Assembly: GCF_009363075.1 (NCBI RefSeq)
Contig: NZ_CP045293.1
Coordinates: forward strand, 6,433,006-6,497,005
Length of the DNA stretch: 64,000 nucleotides
DNA from: Paenibacillus guangzhouensis
Lineage (GTDB): Bacteria > Bacillota > Bacilli > Paenibacillales > Paenibacillaceae
Direction: 5' to 3'
Part shown: in pieces, positions 53,567 to 62,229 of the stretch
Numbering within the stretch: position 1 is the stretch's first letter
Layout: every line of letters begins with the position of its first letter
The notes under the pieces: generated by a model
What the model was told of the DNA's origin: nothing
What the model saw: the letters and a program-made list of their open reading frames with translations, nothing else
Database searches by the model: none
Translations under genes and position numbers: made by a program

Positions 53567-53582
53567 TGTGCGTAGGATCACA
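53567..53582 (+). promoter_or_regulatory. Fnr/CRP-type activator site of the nitrite operon
   Basis: TGTGC-GTAGGA-TCACA matches TGTGA-N6-TCACA in nine of ten fixed positions. Its centre lies about 41 bases upstream of the transcript start predicted from TATAAT at 53603-53608. That is the classic position for class-II activation by Fnr. Confidence 0.75.
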
Positions 53583-53602
53583 CGTGATTAGTTAAAAATC
53601 AA

Positions 53603-53608
53603 TATAAT
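53603..53608 (+). promoter_or_regulatory. -10 element of the nir operon
   Basis: A perfect TATAAT. The expected -35 region is weak, which agrees with activator dependence from the site at 53567. Confidence 0.65.
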
Positions 53609-53654
53609 ACAAGTATGTTACTTTTTTCACATAGTAGTGATGGAGGCGGGTTCG

Positions 53655-56057
53655 ATGAAAAAAAAGTTGGTCATGATCGGCAATGGGATGGCGGGTGCAC
53701 GTTGTGTTGAAGAAATTCTAAAAAGAGATGCTGACATGTTCGACATCACCATGATTGGGGATGAGTCTTATCCGAACTATAACCGGATAATGCTATCGAA
53801 TGTCTTACAAGGCAAAACAACTTTTAGTGAGATTAATATAAATGATTGGGATTGGTATAAGGAGAATAACATTCAACTGATCTCGAATGAACGCGTCATC
53901 GACATTCAGCGGGAGCAGCAGCAAGTCGTTACGAATCAAGGGAAGGTCATTCCTTATGATGAGCTGATTATTGCGACGGGATCGAGCGCATTTATTCTTC
54001 CGGTGCCAGGACATGAGCTCGAAGGCGTTGTCGGGTTCCGCACAATTGAGGACACCGAGTTCATGATGGAAGCGGCGAAGCAATACAAGAAAGCGGTCGT
54101 TATCGGCGGCGGATTGCTCGGATTGGAAGCGGCCCGGGGGCTGATCGATCGCGGGATGGAGGTGCATGTCGTTCATCTGCTACCGAACCTAATGGAGATG
54201 CAGCTTGACGGTGAAGCGGCAAAGCTGCTCCAGAAGGACCTCGAGAAGCAAGGCATGAAGTTCCTAATGGAGAAGAAGACGACGGAAATTTATGGCGAGA
54301 AGCGGGTTGAAGGGCTTAAATTCGATGACGGTACAAGTGTCGAATGTGATCTCGTCGTGATGGCGGTAGGGATCAGACCAAACGCTGCGATTGCGCGGGA
54401 AGCAGGGCTTGCTGTAGGTCGCGCCATTCAAGTTGATGATTTCATGCAGACGTCGGATCCTAACATTTATGCGGTTGGGGAATGTGCGGAGCACCGGGGA
54501 ATCGCCTATGGACTTGTTGCGCCGCTCTATGAGCAAGGCGTTGTGCTGGCAGATGTATTGACAGGAAAGCCAACCGAAGGGTATCAGGGCAGCGTGCTCT
54601 CGACGCAGCTGAAGGTAGCGGGATGCGACTTGTTCTCGGGCGGAGAAATTCATGAACGGGAAGATACGAAAGCCATTGTCGTACAGGATCAAGTGAAGGG
54701 TACCTATAAAAAAGTGCTCGTCCGCGACAACAAAGTTGTCGGCGTCGTCCTCTATGGCGATGCATCGGATGGGACGCGGTTGTTCAGCATGCTGAAGAAA
54801 GAAGCTGATATTCAAGAATATACGAATGCTTCTGTTCTGCACAAAGCGGGGGAAGAAGCGGGCATCGACGTAGCTTCGATGAGCGCGAATGAGACCGTGT
54901 GTGGCTGTAATGGGGTGACGAAAGGCACAATTGTCGGCGCAATTCTCGAGCATGGATTGACGACATTCAATGAAGTGAAAGCTGTCACCAAAGCAGGCGG
55001 ATCGTGTGGTAAATGCCGCGGGGTAGTCGAGGCGATTCTGGCACACACGCTTGGCGATAAGTTCGATGCAGCAGCGGAAGTCACTGGCATGTGCAGTTGT
55101 ACGATGTTATCCCGAGACGAGGTCGTCGAAGCGATTCGTGAGAAAGGCATGCATACGCCGAAAGAAGTCCGGATCGTGCTTGGCTTCAAACACGAGGAGG
55201 GCTGCTCGAAATGTCGTCCTGCCTTGAACTACTACCTGCGGATGCTGCGTCCAGATGAATACGAGGATGACAAAGCATCGCGATTCGTCAACGAACGGAT
55301 GGACGGTAACATTCAGAAGGACGGGACGTTCTCGGTGGTTCCGCGGATGTACGGTGGTACGACAACGCCGGAAGATCTGATTCGTATCGGCGAAGTAGCG
55401 AAGAAATACAATGTGCCGCTGGTGAAAATTACAGGCGCAGCACGCGTCGGACTCTTTGGCGTGAAGAAAGAGGATGTGCCGAAAATATGGGCTGAGCTTG
55501 AAATGCGTTCGGGTTACGCTTACTCCAAGTCGCTGCGCAACGTGAAAACTTGTGTTGGGTCGCAGTTCTGCCGCTTCGGGACGCAAGATTCGCTCGCGCT
55601 CGGCATTCGCTTAGAGCAGGAGATTGAGATGGTGGATACGCCGCACAAGATGAAGATGGGGGTAACCGGTTGTCCGCGGAATTGTGCGGAAGTATTGACG
55701 AAGGATTTCGGCGTCGTCTGCGTAGAGAATGGGTTCCAGTTGTATTTTGGCGGTAATGGCGGGACAGAAGTCCGGGAATGCGACAGCTTGACGACGGTTG
55801 CGACGGAAGACGAAGTGGTGCAAATGGCGAAAGCCTATGTGCAGCTCTACCGGGAGACGGGCATTTATGGCGAGCGTACAGCTCCTTGGGTCGAACGTGT
55901 CGGCGTAGATATGGTGCGTATGGTCCTCGATAATCAGGATCAGGTGGAGAAGCTAGCTGGTAGATTTGAACTCGCACGGGACACGTACCGCGAGGCATGG
56001 AGCACGACCCTCGAAGATGAGAAGCGCCGGAACATGTATACCATTGAACAACGATAG
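53655..56057 (+). CDS. nirB: NAD(P)H nitrite reductase large subunit
   Basis: An 800-aa enzyme that reduces nitrite to ammonia with NAD(P)H in the cytoplasm. Domain order: FAD/NAD-binding disulfide-reductase fold (residues 1-320, VMIGNGMAGARCVEE and KKAVVIGGGLLGLEAARGL), two BFD-like [2Fe-2S] segments (CGCNGVTKG near 415 with CGKC near 454, and CSCTM with CSKC near 520), then the nitrite/sulfite reductase core. The siroheme-[4Fe-4S] cysteines are in TCVGSQFC near 633 and GCPRNC near 673. Length is typical for NirB/NasD. The ATG at 53655 has GGAGG upstream. It is the first gene of an operon with nirD and nirC and lies under an Fnr-like site. Confidence 0.96.
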   Translation: MKKKLVMIGNGMAGARCVEEILKRDADMFDITMIGDESYPNYNRIMLSNVLQGKTTFSEININDWDWYKENNIQLISNERVIDIQREQQQVVTNQGKVIPYDELIIATGSSAFILPVPGHELEGVVGFRTIEDTEFMMEAAKQYKKAVVIGGGLLGLEAARGLIDRGMEVHVVHLLPNLMEMQLDGEAAKLLQKDLEKQGMKFLMEKKTTEIYGEKRVEGLKFDDGTSVECDLVVMAVGIRPNAAIAREAGLAVGRAIQVDDFMQTSDPNIYAVGECAEHRGIAYGLVAPLYEQGVVLADVLTGKPTEGYQGSVLSTQLKVAGCDLFSGGEIHEREDTKAIVVQDQVKGTYKKVLVRDNKVVGVVLYGDASDGTRLFSMLKKEADIQEYTNASVLHKAGEEAGIDVASMSANETVCGCNGVTKGTIVGAILEHGLTTFNEVKAVTKAGGSCGKCRGVVEAILAHTLGDKFDAAAEVTGMCSCTMLSRDEVVEAIREKGMHTPKEVRIVLGFKHEEGCSKCRPALNYYLRMLRPDEYEDDKASRFVNERMDGNIQKDGTFSVVPRMYGGTTTPEDLIRIGEVAKKYNVPLVKITGAARVGLFGVKKEDVPKIWAELEMRSGYAYSKSLRNVKTCVGSQFCRFGTQDSLALGIRLEQEIEMVDTPHKMKMGVTGCPRNCAEVLTKDFGVVCVENGFQLYFGGNGGTEVRECDSLTTVATEDEVVQMAKAYVQLYRETGIYGERTAPWVERVGVDMVRMVLDNQDQVEKLAGRFELARDTYREAWSTTLEDEKRRNMYTIEQR

Positions 56058-56071
56058 AAGGGATGATCGCG

Positions 56072-56392
56072 ATGAGTACAACGATGAATATGATCAAAGT
56101 AATCAAGCTCGAAGATCTTGCGATACAGATCGGCAAAGAAGTGCATGTGAAGGAGAAGTCGATCGCCATCTTTCGCCTATCGAATGGTGATGTCCGTGCG
56201 GTGAGTAATCGTTGTCCGCATAAGAACGGTCCGCTTGCTGAAGGGATTGTCTCCGGGGAATTCGTGTTCTGTCCTCTGCATGACTGGAAAATCTCGCTTG
56301 TCACAGGTGAAGTCCAGAAGCCAGATGATGGATGCATTGAAGTATATCCGACGGAAATTCGTGACGGTTATGTCTATCTCGGGGGGCTGTAA
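56072..56392 (+). CDS. nirD: Nitrite reductase small subunit (Rieske-type)
   Basis: A 106-aa Rieske-fold protein. Both ligand pairs are present: C48-x-H50 in NRCPHKNGPL and C67-x2-H70 in FCPLHDW, so it can bind a [2Fe-2S] cluster (some NirD proteins lack these ligands). It partners NirB for NAD(P)H-dependent nitrite reduction. The ATG at 56072 follows AGAAGGGA by nine bases; the ATG at 56063 overlaps that site and is unlikely. It starts 14 bases after nirB and ends three bases before the transporter. Confidence 0.94.
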   Translation: MSTTMNMIKVIKLEDLAIQIGKEVHVKEKSIAIFRLSNGDVRAVSNRCPHKNGPLAEGIVSGEFVFCPLHDWKISLVTGEVQKPDDGCIEVYPTEIRDGYVYLGGL

Positions 56393-56395
56393 TGG

Positions 56396-57166
56396 ATGAA
56401 GGAGCTCATTAATGTCATTAACAATGCAGGCGTAGGGAAAGTCGCTTTATTGAATCGCAGCAAAGGGAAGTACCTGACTTCCTCGATGCTCGCCGGATTG
56501 TTCGTAGGTCTGGGTATCATTCTCATCTTCACCATTGGCGGGCTGTTATCGCCGGCGCACGTGCCGAGCACCAAGATCATTATGGGGATCTCCTTCGGGA
56601 TCGCCCTCAGCCTAGTCATCATGGCGGGCGGCGAATTGTTCACGGGCAATAACTTTATTCTGACCGTGAGTACGTTAGAAAAGAAGACCACGTGGCTTGA
56701 GACGATGCGCATATGGTTCTACAGTTACATTGGCAATTTTGCAGGGTCCATGCTCGTGGCGGCCATCTTCGTCGGAACGGGGCTAGCGACTGGCGGTGTA
56801 GCGGATTTCATCAACACGGTAGCTGGAGCCAAGATGAATGCGCCATTCTTCGAATTGTTCATGCGCGGCATCTTGTGTAACACGCTGGTGTGTCTTGCGA
56901 TCTGGTGCTCGATGAAATTGAAGGAGGAGACGGCGAAGCTCATCATGATTTTCTGGTGCCTATTCGCCTTCATCACGTCTGGCTTCGAGCATAGCGTGGC
57001 GAATATGACGTTATTGTCGATCTCGCTCTTCATCCCGCATCCGGAGACGGTATCGTGGGTAGGACTTGCGGCGAACCTCGTTCCCGTAACGCTTGGGAAC
57101 ATCGTCGGCGGTATGCTCTTCGTAGGTATTGCGTATTGGTATATTGCACGGGAACGGGAAAAGTAG
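56396..57166 (+). CDS. nirC: Formate/nitrite transporter family channel
   Basis: A 256-aa membrane protein with six transmembrane helices. The motifs GISFGIALSLVIMAGGELFTGNN and the second-half FVGTGLATGGVADF, plus SGFEHSVANM with the pore histidine region, define the FocA/NirC/NrtT group. Next to nirBD it most likely imports nitrite (or exports it under stress) for reduction. The start ATG has GGGGGG upstream inside the end of nirD. A strong terminator follows, ending the nir operon. Confidence 0.93.
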   Translation: MKELINVINNAGVGKVALLNRSKGKYLTSSMLAGLFVGLGIILIFTIGGLLSPAHVPSTKIIMGISFGIALSLVIMAGGELFTGNNFILTVSTLEKKTTWLETMRIWFYSYIGNFAGSMLVAAIFVGTGLATGGVADFINTVAGAKMNAPFFELFMRGILCNTLVCLAIWCSMKLKEETAKLIMIFWCLFAFITSGFEHSVANMTLLSISLFIPHPETVSWVGLAANLVPVTLGNIVGGMLFVGIAYWYIAREREK

Positions 57167-57170
57167 TAAA

Positions 57171-57206
57171 AGGGCTGCACAGTGTCATGCTGTGTAGCCC
57201 TTTTTT
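57171..57206 (+). terminator. Intrinsic terminator of the nir operon
   Basis: AGGGCTGCACAG pairs with CTGTGTAGCCCT around a seven-base loop and is followed by six T. Confidence 0.93.
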
Positions 57207-57264
57207 GATTGGAGGAGAGGAGACGCATTGCCCGATTTCCTTCGACCCAGTATCCTCCTCGCAC

Positions 57265-57470
57265 CTACAATGGATTTTTGCACGAACTTGGGCTAGTTTG
57301 CGCCCTGAACAGTACTTATCCTGTATTTGTGCATGATAGAGCAGCGTTTGAAGCGCAAAAGGGACGATAAAGCAGCTCTATCTTGCAAAAAATCCACGAT
57401 AGCATGAGGAAACTAGCAAACGTAGCAGTCTATCTTGCAAATATCCAACATAGGTGAGGGGGAAGGGAGC
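57265..57470. repeat. Direct and inverted short repeats downstream of the nir operon
   Basis: TCTATCTTGCAAA occurs at 57377 and 57429. Diverged inverted copies occur at about 57271 (tggatttttgca) and 57325 (atttgtgcatgatagagcagc). The repeats are not coding and look like a small intergenic element family. Confidence 0.6.
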
Positions 57471-57477
57471 GGGGGGC

Positions 57478-57640
57478 CACTCTATCCCTACTTGCTCCCT
57501 TGCTCCATCTACTTGAATGCCGTGTCTAGGTTACGCTCCCTTGCTCCAAGCTATCAATATGAACGCCGTGTCTAGGTTACGCTCTTACTCTAAGCTACCT
57601 ACATGGACGCTGCACGTCTAGGTTACGCTCCCATGCTCCA
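57478..57640. repeat. 46-bp tandem repeat overlapping the end of the YesN gene
   Basis: GTCTAGGTTACGCTC occurs at 57524, 57570 and 57616, exactly 46 bases apart, within three similar units and one diverged unit before them. The last unit contains the stop codon and last codons (SLEHGSVT) of the response regulator, so the repeat supplies that tail. Confidence 0.75.
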
Positions 57641-59246
57641 AGCTAGCCCCATCCCGCTTGCCCCGGTACTGTGTAGGAGACATCCCCGTGTACTTCTTGA
57701 ACATCTTGTAGAAGTACCCCGGCTCGAGGTATCCGCAGCTCCGCGAAATATCGCTCGTCTTCATCGTCGTTGTCTTCAGCAGCTTCTGCGCCTTCTTGAT
57801 GCGGAAGGCATTCAGGTAATCCGAGAAGCTCTCGCCCGTCTCCTTCTGGAACAGCTGTCCAAGGTAGAAGGGGTGAATGTGCAGGGTATGGCTCAGCGTC
57901 TTGAGCGATAGCTCCTCCGCGTAGTTCGTCTGGATCTGATGCAGTACCTGCTTCACGACCGCACTGAATTCATCGTCTTCGGTCGACAGGTAGTCGATGG
58001 CCGAATCCGCGATGAACTTCACGTGTGCTGTCAACTGGCCAATGGTATGTGCTCGGAACAAGGCCGTGAACAGCTGCTTATAACCGCTTGTCGCGAGTTC
58101 ATGGTTCAGCTTGTTGTCCCGCACGACCTGCTTCGTGCAGAGGATGAGCTCCACGGCACGGTTATGGATGTGAGCCGGTGTAATCGCTGCGGTCGATTGC
58201 AGCTCCTGGAACAGCTGGTCGATATAGGCGTGCAACGTCGACTTGTCCTTGCCTTGCAGGAGCCGTTCATACTCGAACGCATCCATGGAAGGCAGCTCGA
58301 GCTGCTCATCGACAGCCACAATCCGATCATATGAGATGATAGCATTGTCCGTATGCGTCAAGAAATACTCTTGCAGCCGTTTGGCATGCGCATAGCTCTG
58401 GGACATGTCCAGATAGCTCAGCTCCATGCTGCCAAGCGTGATGAATACATGCATGCCAAGCCGCTGCTTCAGTTCCCGGCGAATCTGCTCGAGCAGGGGC
58501 ATTGTCGCTTCAAGCCCTGCCTCGGCACTCGCGCCGGTGATGAGAATCACGGTATCGCCGTCAATATCACAGTAGCAATAACTGCCTTCCAGCGTGCGCA
58601 CGAGCGATTGGCTGATCCGATAAGCTTCGCTATTCTGCTGCTGCTCCCATAAGGAGGCGTCGCTGCCGCTGCGAAGGACGATCGGGGCATCCTGCACCGT
58701 CTTCACGGTTGCCGCCGCATAGAAGGGGCGGTCCATCGGGATTTCTAGAAATTCGAGCCTGTTCCGCAGCTCCGCCGGATCGATGTTCCCGGCAGCCCAC
58801 CGCGCCATCACATTGTCACGGAGAATATCGAGTTGATTCTGGACAATGTAGGCTTGCCGGTCTGCTTGTTCCAGCTTCTGAACCGTGCTCATGACCGTCT
58901 CCGTTAATTCCTTCATATTCACCGGCTTCAGCAGATAGTTCTCAATCCCGAGCCGCATGCCTTCCTTCACGTAGCTGAATTCGTTGTACCCGCTTAGCAC
59001 GATGAACTTCATATGCGGATAGAGCGGCTTCAACCGTTCGATCAAGGCCAAGCCGTTCATATCGCGCATCATAATGTCCGTGATGAGAATATCCACCTGA
59101 GAGCCGATCTGCTGCAGGATCTCAAAAGCTTCCGTACCGTCGTAAGCTTTGCCTGCAAGCGTGATGCCGAACTCTTCCCAGTCGATCACCGTTGTTAGAC
59201 CTTGCAGAATGAAAGGCTCATCATCCACGATAAATACGTTACGCAT
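57618..59246 (-). CDS. YesN-type response regulator with AraC DNA-binding domain
   Basis: A 542-aa regulator. The receiver domain spans 1-120 with VDDE and phospho-acceptor Asp57 in LITDIMMRDMNG, then a large helical middle region (130-430), and AraC HTH domains at about 440-540 (LKTLSHTLHIHPFYLGQLFQ, ISRSCGYLEPGYFYKMFK, GMSPTQYRG). This class activates adjacent sugar uptake genes in Bacillales. The start ATG has AAGGAGGAG seven bases upstream, and the gene overlaps the kinase end by eight bases. Its C-terminus comes from a tandem repeat unit, which may be a recent extension. Confidence 0.95.
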   Translation of the reverse strand: MRNVFIVDDEPFILQGLTTVIDWEEFGITLAGKAYDGTEAFEILQQIGSQVDILITDIMMRDMNGLALIERLKPLYPHMKFIVLSGYNEFSYVKEGMRLGIENYLLKPVNMKELTETVMSTVQKLEQADRQAYIVQNQLDILRDNVMARWAAGNIDPAELRNRLEFLEIPMDRPFYAAATVKTVQDAPIVLRSGSDASLWEQQQNSEAYRISQSLVRTLEGSYCYCDIDGDTVILITGASAEAGLEATMPLLEQIRRELKQRLGMHVFITLGSMELSYLDMSQSYAHAKRLQEYFLTHTDNAIISYDRIVAVDEQLELPSMDAFEYERLLQGKDKSTLHAYIDQLFQELQSTAAITPAHIHNRAVELILCTKQVVRDNKLNHELATSGYKQLFTALFRAHTIGQLTAHVKFIADSAIDYLSTEDDEFSAVVKQVLHQIQTNYAEELSLKTLSHTLHIHPFYLGQLFQKETGESFSDYLNAFRIKKAQKLLKTTTMKTSDISRSCGYLEPGYFYKMFKKYTGMSPTQYRGKRDGASLEHGSVT

Positions 59247-61014
59247 ATAGTTCTCCTCCTTGGCTTGCTGGTATTTTCATCGTAATCAGAGTGCCTTGGC
59301 CCGGAACCGACTCCACCCGTATGCCATAAGTAGGACCGAAGCAGATTTTAATCCGTTCATGCGTATTCATCAGACCGATCGATTGGCTGGCTGCTTCCTC
59401 GGTCACCTCGGTATTCAGCTTCTGCCTAATGGACTCGAGCTTCTCGGGCGCGATGCCACTGCCGTTATCCTTGATCGTGATCATGAGCACGTCATCTTCC
59501 ATGGCGGCTTGAATCCAGATGCGATTATCGGTACGTGACATGACCAGCCCATGTACGATGTAATTCTCAATGATCGGTTGAATGGACAGCTTCAGCACTC
59601 GCAGGCTCATCAGCTCCGGTTCAATATCGATCTCATACGAGAAATTTTGCATATAGCGAATGCGGAACAGGTCCAGATACAGGCTGCAATATTCGATCTC
59701 ATTTTCGAGCGGGACGATTGTATCGCGCCGTACAGAGTACCGGAATAACGTCGACAGAATGTAGATCATCTCGCCGACATCCTCCGCTTGATAGGAGAGG
59801 GCTCGCATGCGAATCGCTTCGAGCGTGTTGTACAGAAAATGCGGTTTGATCTGCGCTTGGAACGCCACCAGCTCCGCTTGCTTCTGCCTGATCTCCGAGA
59901 CATAGACACGGTCGATATATCGCGTCAAATCTTCGGTCATATGGTTGAAGCGATCCGCGATCTGGAAGAGCTCATCTTCCTTCTCCATCGTAATCCGTAC
60001 GGATAAATCTCCGCTGCGCAGCTTCTCCATCGCCCGTACTATCGTTCTCGTCCGCCTGGAGAAATTCACGATCGTAAAATACGTCAGGCCCATCGCGGCA
60101 ACGATGACGAGGCTCGTGACGAGCATTAACGTATTCCTTAGGCCAACCATACTATCCGACATCTCGCGCTTCGGAATGACGCCGACGATCCAATATCCGA
60201 AACGATTCGTCGTCTGCACATTCACATAGGAAGGTTCCTCGAATTGTTGGGTGGAGGAGGACGAGTTGAGCTGTGACATATATGGATATTTGGCGCCGTA
60301 ATATCGATTCGAAGAATCGAAGACGACGTTGCCGTTCGGTGTTAGGACGAGCACATAGCCCTTCATTTCGCTCCAATTATTCTGGAACGCGCGATAGATC
60401 CCGTCGGAATTATAGTCGATGATAAGATTGCCGTCCGTCTCTAGCGTCGTCAGATTCGTAATGTTGCTGACGGTCGTGATGCTCTTGGGCGTAATGACAT
60501 ATTGGTTTAGGACGTTCTGGAGGTCATGGTTCACCGGATAGTAGGTCTGCGTGTCTTTCGTAAGGAGCAGAATAAAATTTTTCTTGGAGCTGTAGAGTCC
60601 GATTGTCCGAATGTCTGAGAACGTATTCAACTGTATGCGCAGGAAATTGAACACATCTCGCCTTCGAATGCCGGTATCGCTGAATTGCGACAGTCGTTCA
60701 TCCAAATAATCCGAGAAGCTATTTCTCAGAAATGACAGCGCGTCATCCAGCAGGGTAGAAGAGCCATCTTGATAAATCTGCTGAATAATCTGCTGGGAAG
60801 CCGCATGGCGCGCATCTAGATAGCTGCCGATGCTCGACAGCACATGGTTGTTCGCATCCAGCTCTTTTTTGATCTGATTGTTGCTGTAATACGTAAAGAC
60901 GAAGACGGATAGCGTCGCCAGCGACACGATCGTGATCAGGGAGTAGATCATCAAGATTTTATTGAACAATTTTTGTTTGAAGTGTTTCTGGTAGAAGTCA
61001 ATCATCGGACGCAT
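59239..61014 (-). CDS. YesM-type sensor histidine kinase
   Basis: A 591-aa membrane kinase. A TM helix is at about residues 18-40, an extracellular Cache-type region at about 45-285, TM2 at about 292-312, then HAMP (RRTRTIVRAMEKLRSGDL). The His-kinase box KPHFLYNTL has His392 (HPK7/LytS-YesM type), and the ATPase boxes follow (QPIIENYIVHG, DNGSGI, GIGLMNTHERI-like). It pairs with the overlapping YesN regulator. The start ATG has AAAGGAGTAG nine bases upstream. It is divergent from the importer at 61232, with two cre-like sites between. Confidence 0.94.
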   Translation of the reverse strand: MRPMIDFYQKHFKQKLFNKILMIYSLITIVSLATLSVFVFTYYSNNQIKKELDANNHVLSSIGSYLDARHAASQQIIQQIYQDGSSTLLDDALSFLRNSFSDYLDERLSQFSDTGIRRRDVFNFLRIQLNTFSDIRTIGLYSSKKNFILLLTKDTQTYYPVNHDLQNVLNQYVITPKSITTVSNITNLTTLETDGNLIIDYNSDGIYRAFQNNWSEMKGYVLVLTPNGNVVFDSSNRYYGAKYPYMSQLNSSSSTQQFEEPSYVNVQTTNRFGYWIVGVIPKREMSDSMVGLRNTLMLVTSLVIVAAMGLTYFTIVNFSRRTRTIVRAMEKLRSGDLSVRITMEKEDELFQIADRFNHMTEDLTRYIDRVYVSEIRQKQAELVAFQAQIKPHFLYNTLEAIRMRALSYQAEDVGEMIYILSTLFRYSVRRDTIVPLENEIEYCSLYLDLFRIRYMQNFSYEIDIEPELMSLRVLKLSIQPIIENYIVHGLVMSRTDNRIWIQAAMEDDVLMITIKDNGSGIAPEKLESIRQKLNTEVTEEAASQSIGLMNTHERIKICFGPTYGIRVESVPGQGTLITMKIPASQGGELYA

Positions 61015-61032
61015 AGGTGTCTACTCCTTTGT

Positions 61033-61048
61033 ATGTATACGCTTACAC
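61033..61048. promoter_or_regulatory. CcpA cre-like site upstream of yesMN-type genes
   Basis: ATGTATACGCTTACAC matches WTGNAARCGNWWWCAW with two mismatches. It lies just upstream of the kinase gene on the leftward side. Confidence 0.45.
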
Positions 61049-61166
61049 GAGTGAGAATTCCTACCTTTTTAATTAAGGGGAATCCCAACATTTATTGTAC
61101 TGTCTTGGCAAATAGAAAGGAATACGTTCTTTGTTTTATCCACTTCGACTTTTGATTTGTCCACTT

Positions 61167-61182
61167 TAGAGAACGCTTACAT
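61167..61182. promoter_or_regulatory. CcpA cre-like site upstream of the importer
   Basis: TAGAGAACGCTTACAT matches the cre consensus with two mismatches. It lies 50 bases upstream of the permease start. Confidence 0.5.
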
Positions 61183-61231
61183 TGCTGTAGAGTTAGGCAT
61201 ATAAACAAATGACGAGCTGAGGGGGGACAAC

Positions 61232-62170
61232 ATGAAAGGTTTAATGCGCTGGCTGAAGCTGGTTGGCCGTAATAAAGCTCTGCTCCTGATGGTACTGCCG
61301 GGATTCGTATGGTTTCTGCTCTTCTGTTACTTGCCGATGCCGGGAGCATTAATTGCATTCAAGGATTATCAGTTCAGCCGAGACGGATTCTTAGCGAGCA
61401 TGATCGAGAGTGATTGGGTCGGGTTCAAAAACTTCGAGTACCTGTTCAAGACGGAGGACGCTTATCTGATCGTGCGGAACACACTGCTCTACAACACTGC
61501 CTTTATCATTCTCGGGACATTTTTCGCCGTGCTTGTCGCGATTGTCATTAGTGAGATTGCGAACAAGAAGCTGGCCAAAATTTATCAAACCGGCATGTTC
61601 CTGCCGCATTTTCTATCGTGGGTTATCGTGAGTTACTTCGTATTCAGCTTCCTAAGCGTGGATAAAGGGGTACTGAACCAGTTCTTGACCTGGATCGGCC
61701 TAGATCCGGAATTCTGGTATTCGGAGACGAAGTTCTGGCCGTACATTCTCATTATCGTAAACCTGTGGAAGGGTGTCGGATACGGCAGCGTCATCTATTT
61801 GGCGGCGATTGTCGGTATCGACAAGTCGTATTTCGAAGCGGCGATGATCGACGGGGCCAGCAAATGGCAGCAAATTCGCAACATTACGATTCCGATGATT
61901 ACACCGATTATCGTTATCATGTTCATCCTCGCTGTAGGGGGTATTTTCCGGGCGGACTTCGGACTGTTCTATCAAGTGCCGCGCGATACCGGCGCACTCT
62001 ATCCGGTTACGAATGTCATTGACACGTTCGTCTATCGCGGACTGAAGGTCACGGGCAATATTGGCATGAGTACCGCAGCGGGACTCTATCAAGCGGTGGT
62101 CGGCTTCATTCTTGTCTTAACCACGAACTTTATCGTACGCAAAATTAACAAAGAACAAGCGTTATTCTAA
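61232..62170 (+). CDS. Sugar ABC transporter permease (LplB type)
   Basis: A 312-aa membrane protein with six transmembrane helices. The N-terminus LLLMVLPGFVWFLLFCYLPM, LIAFKDYQFSRDGF and the EAA loop FEAAMIDGASKWQQI (about 210) are typical of LplB/YteP permeases that import oligosaccharides of pectin or xylan breakdown. The start ATG has GAGGGGGG upstream. It is divergent from the YesM/YesN pair, and the partner permease and lipoprotein follow, so this is one importer without its own ATPase. Confidence 0.93.
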   Translation: MKGLMRWLKLVGRNKALLLMVLPGFVWFLLFCYLPMPGALIAFKDYQFSRDGFLASMIESDWVGFKNFEYLFKTEDAYLIVRNTLLYNTAFIILGTFFAVLVAIVISEIANKKLAKIYQTGMFLPHFLSWVIVSYFVFSFLSVDKGVLNQFLTWIGLDPEFWYSETKFWPYILIIVNLWKGVGYGSVIYLAAIVGIDKSYFEAAMIDGASKWQQIRNITIPMITPIIVIMFILAVGGIFRADFGLFYQVPRDTGALYPVTNVIDTFVYRGLKVTGNIGMSTAAGLYQAVVGFILVLTTNFIVRKINKEQALF

Positions 62171-62229
62171 CGTCCACGGACATCCCGTGTTCCGTGACCG
62201 ACATCTTTAGCGAGAGGGGGAACTCTACT

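Noticed and set aside
57478..57640. CRISPR-like repeat array
   Set aside because: Repeats are directly tandem and diverged, with no unique spacers and no cas genes.
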